This document shows, in pieces, positions 21,050-22,116 of a stretch of DNA of 22,116 bases. Under the pieces are notes generated by a model. That model worked only from the letters and a program-made list of their open reading frames with translations. It was not told the origin of the DNA and searched no databases. This DNA is from a virus. The position numbers were made by a program, and so were the translations under genes. The stretch lies in the IMG/VR virus record IMGVR_UViG_3300001679_000186, positions 1 to 22,116 of that record; one strand, given 5' to 3'. Positions within the stretch are counted from its first letter, which is position 1. Each line of letters starts with the position of its first letter.

Positions 21050-21667
21050 TTACATCCATGTTTCAGTTGATTTATAAGGCAATAACATTGCGTCAAGATT
21101 AATAGGAACGTCAATTAGACCGTCCTTTGTTACCCGTTGCCCAAATTGTACCCAATGATTTGCGAGTACTTTCAAAGATGTTAATACTGTTTTTGGTATT
21201 TCGGCAGCTGCGGCCCCATAACCGGCAACTACTTCAATTCGCACAGAATCGACTCTGCGCAAATTTGGTAATGATTGTGTTTGGAAAAGATTGTCATTAA
21301 GGACCATATTGCTAGAATGACTAAATTGATTGCCCGATAGTCTATACTCTGAGCTGTCCATAATGGTTGAAGTGTTGCTTCTGTCAAAGGTAACCACCTC
21401 GACAATGGAGCTAACATTTAATGTAGAAAGTACAATAGAATTCTTAAAACCAAGTAGACGATTATAATACTCATCATAGTCTAGGTAGATATACCAGGAC
21501 TGATTTATCATGCGTCTGCCGGTTATATGCTCGATATAGTCCGTAACAGGCTCTATGAGCGCATTAATCAAAGTATCATTTGAATCTGACTTATGATAAC
21601 CATAATCCTTAATCTCTGCAAGAGTAACTGCGGGAACTATCGTGCCGGTTTTTAATTCTAATCTCAT
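21050..21667 (-). CDS. head-tail connector (gp6-like / phiE125 gp8 family)
   Basis: 205 residues; start at 21667 overlaps the previous stop by ATGA. The N-terminal PAVTLAEIKDYGYHKSDSND, LINALIEPVTDYIEHITGRR and MINQSWYIYLDYDEYY match phiE125-gp8/gp6-type connector proteins: a helical bundle followed by W-x-x-x-x-D strand. The C-terminal helix PKTVLTSLKVLANHWVQFGQ is also typical. These proteins form a ring beneath the portal, to which the stopper and tail attach. A portal and capsid gene would therefore be expected beyond the right edge. Confidence 0.78.
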   Translation of the reverse strand: MRLELKTGTIVPAVTLAEIKDYGYHKSDSNDTLINALIEPVTDYIEHITGRRMINQSWYIYLDYDEYYNRLLGFKNSIVLSTLNVSSIVEVVTFDRSNTSTIMDSSEYRLSGNQFSHSSNMVLNDNLFQTQSLPNLRRVDSVRIEVVAGYGAAAAEIPKTVLTSLKVLANHWVQFGQRVTKDGLIDVPINLDAMLLPYKSTETWM

Positions 21668-21831
21668 TTCTTAACTTTTGCCTTTGTTTGTTTTACAGGA
21701 CAGCAAACTCCGCGCTTACACAAGAGTGATGCTTCGAGTTCTGGTAATTCCATCTCGTGCCCTTCTTTAACATCGTGGCCTTTACCGTCAAGGCTGAAAA
21801 CATAGTCTTTTTTGAATTTAACGAGTTTCAT
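21664..21831 (-). CDS. small protein, paralogue of its upstream neighbour
   Basis: 55 residues between two ATGA overlaps (21664-21667 and 21828-21831). Sequence MKLVKFKKDYVFSLDGKGHD, then ELPELEASLLCKRGVCCPV and a Lys-rich tail. The motif LP...L-x-KRGVC is shared with the 78-residue protein upstream, including an identical 15-base DNA stretch (21703-21717 and 21930-21944). Such 'GD-VV/x-x-LP-x-x-x-A-x-x-L-x-x-RG' proteins are often found next to major capsid genes. Too short for automated ORF cut-offs. Confidence 0.6.
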   Translation of the reverse strand: MKLVKFKKDYVFSLDGKGHDVKEGHEMELPELEASLLCKRGVCCPVKQTKAKVKK

Positions 21832-22064
21832 TTTTTAGCCTTTGGCGTTTTCTTCTTTGGTGAGGTCTCCTTAGTTTCTTCAACTGGATTGACGACCTTA
21901 GTTTCTTTCTTTGCTGGTTTATCAAGTTCGCAAACTCCGCGCTTTAACCATGCTTCCTCGATGTTGGCCGGTAGATCGCTAACGACATCACCAGGACATA
22001 GACAAATACAGTCTGATCCATTGCTGGAATACTTGGCAGCTTCTTTCATTTTGACTTTAGACAT
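21828..22064 (-). CDS. small Lys-rich head-region protein
   Basis: 78 residues with AAGGA 6 bases before ATG at 22064. MSKVKMKEAAKYSSNGSDC is followed by CLCPGDVVSDLPANIEEAWLK and RGVCELDKP, then a Lys/Glu-rich tail (KKETKVVNPVEETKETSPKK). The first half is homologous to the 55-residue neighbour. 'PGDVV-x-LP-x-x-x-x-x-x-L-x-x-G' is a pattern common in short genes following phage major capsid genes. Three cysteines in SDCICLCP are unusual. Function not established. Confidence 0.6.
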   Translation of the reverse strand: MSKVKMKEAAKYSSNGSDCICLCPGDVVSDLPANIEEAWLKRGVCELDKPAKKETKVVNPVEETKETSPKKKTPKAKK

Positions 22065-22076
22065 AATTAATCCTTA

Positions 22077-22102
22077 ATTGCAAAGGGAGCCCGAAGGCCC
22101 CC
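22077..22102 (-). terminator. hairpin terminator or attenuator downstream of an unseen gene
   Basis: On the minus strand the stem GGGGGCC / GGCTCCC (one G-U) has a UUCG tetraloop, followed by TTT and an AT-rich stretch. Arms are 22096-22102 and 22085-22091. The T run is short, so partial termination is likely. It sits just before the 78-residue gene, where the major capsid gene of a phage often ends. Confidence 0.55.
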
Positions 22103-22116
22103 GATGTGATTAGCTA

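Noticed and set aside
1-22116. Diversity-generating retroelement, CRISPR array, tRNA or integrase
   Set aside because: No reverse transcriptase, regular spaced repeats, tRNA-like folds or recombinase motifs seen on either strand.

Overview
The window is part of a tailed double-stranded DNA phage or prophage with siphovirus-type morphogenesis genes. The DNA is AT-rich. Start sites carry Shine-Dalgarno sequences of the AAGGAG type, neighbouring genes repeatedly overlap as ATGA, and standard bacterial stops (TAA, TGA, TAG) are used. A lipoprotein, a GspH-like pseudopilin and a possible inner/outer spanin pair suggest a Gram-negative (two-membrane) host. No host genes, tRNAs, integrase, terminase, portal or capsid gene are visible. 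The packaging and capsid genes probably lie beyond the right edge, because the right-hand genes run leftwards away from that edge.

Layout. (1) 1-4728, plus strand: an early operon of small accessory genes, a candidate single-strand annealing protein, a RecB/YqaJ-type exonuclease, an orphan 191-aa gene, a small membrane protein, a RusA Holliday junction resolvase, a zinc-ribbon/coiled-coil protein, an intrinsic terminator, and a CII-like HTH regulator. (2) 4725-6214, minus strand: the end of the late region, with a PLA2-like HD-Y protein, a TM plus coiled-coil protein, a CheY-like receiver and an overlapping small lipoprotein. (3) 6286-6876, plus strand: a free-standing HNH endonuclease gene that seems to have landed in the start of the next late gene. 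(4) 6911-10723, minus strand: host-contact proteins (two-domain LamG/ConA-like protein and a long tail fibre), both broken by frameshifts and driven by a good sigma70-type promoter. (5) 10873-11418, plus strand: a pseudopilin-like moron lying against the late strand. (6) 11415-18097, minus strand: three unrecognised tail-tip or baseplate-region proteins, tape measure, G/GT chaperones with a -1 slippery A9 run, major tail protein, tail terminator and HK97-gp10-like tail completion protein. (7) 18135-18195: an intrinsic terminator followed at once by a promoter. (8) 18228-21045, minus strand: a cassette of head-fibre or decoration-like genes, one broken by a 7-bp tandem duplication. (9) 21050-22064, minus strand: a gp6/phiE125-gp8-like head-tail connector and two small paralogous proteins, with a hairpin terminator at the edge.

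How it works together: the left operon would supply recombination functions (annealing, resection, junction resolution) and a regulator. The leftward operons supply connector, tail and fibres, and finally lysis. The most unusual contents are the phage-borne receiver in the lysis region, the pseudopilin moron, and three separate +1 reading-frame breaks, all in adhesion-type genes. No gene-free stretch exceeds 300 bases. The largest gaps are 10724-10872 and 18098-18227, which hold the promoters and terminator listed.
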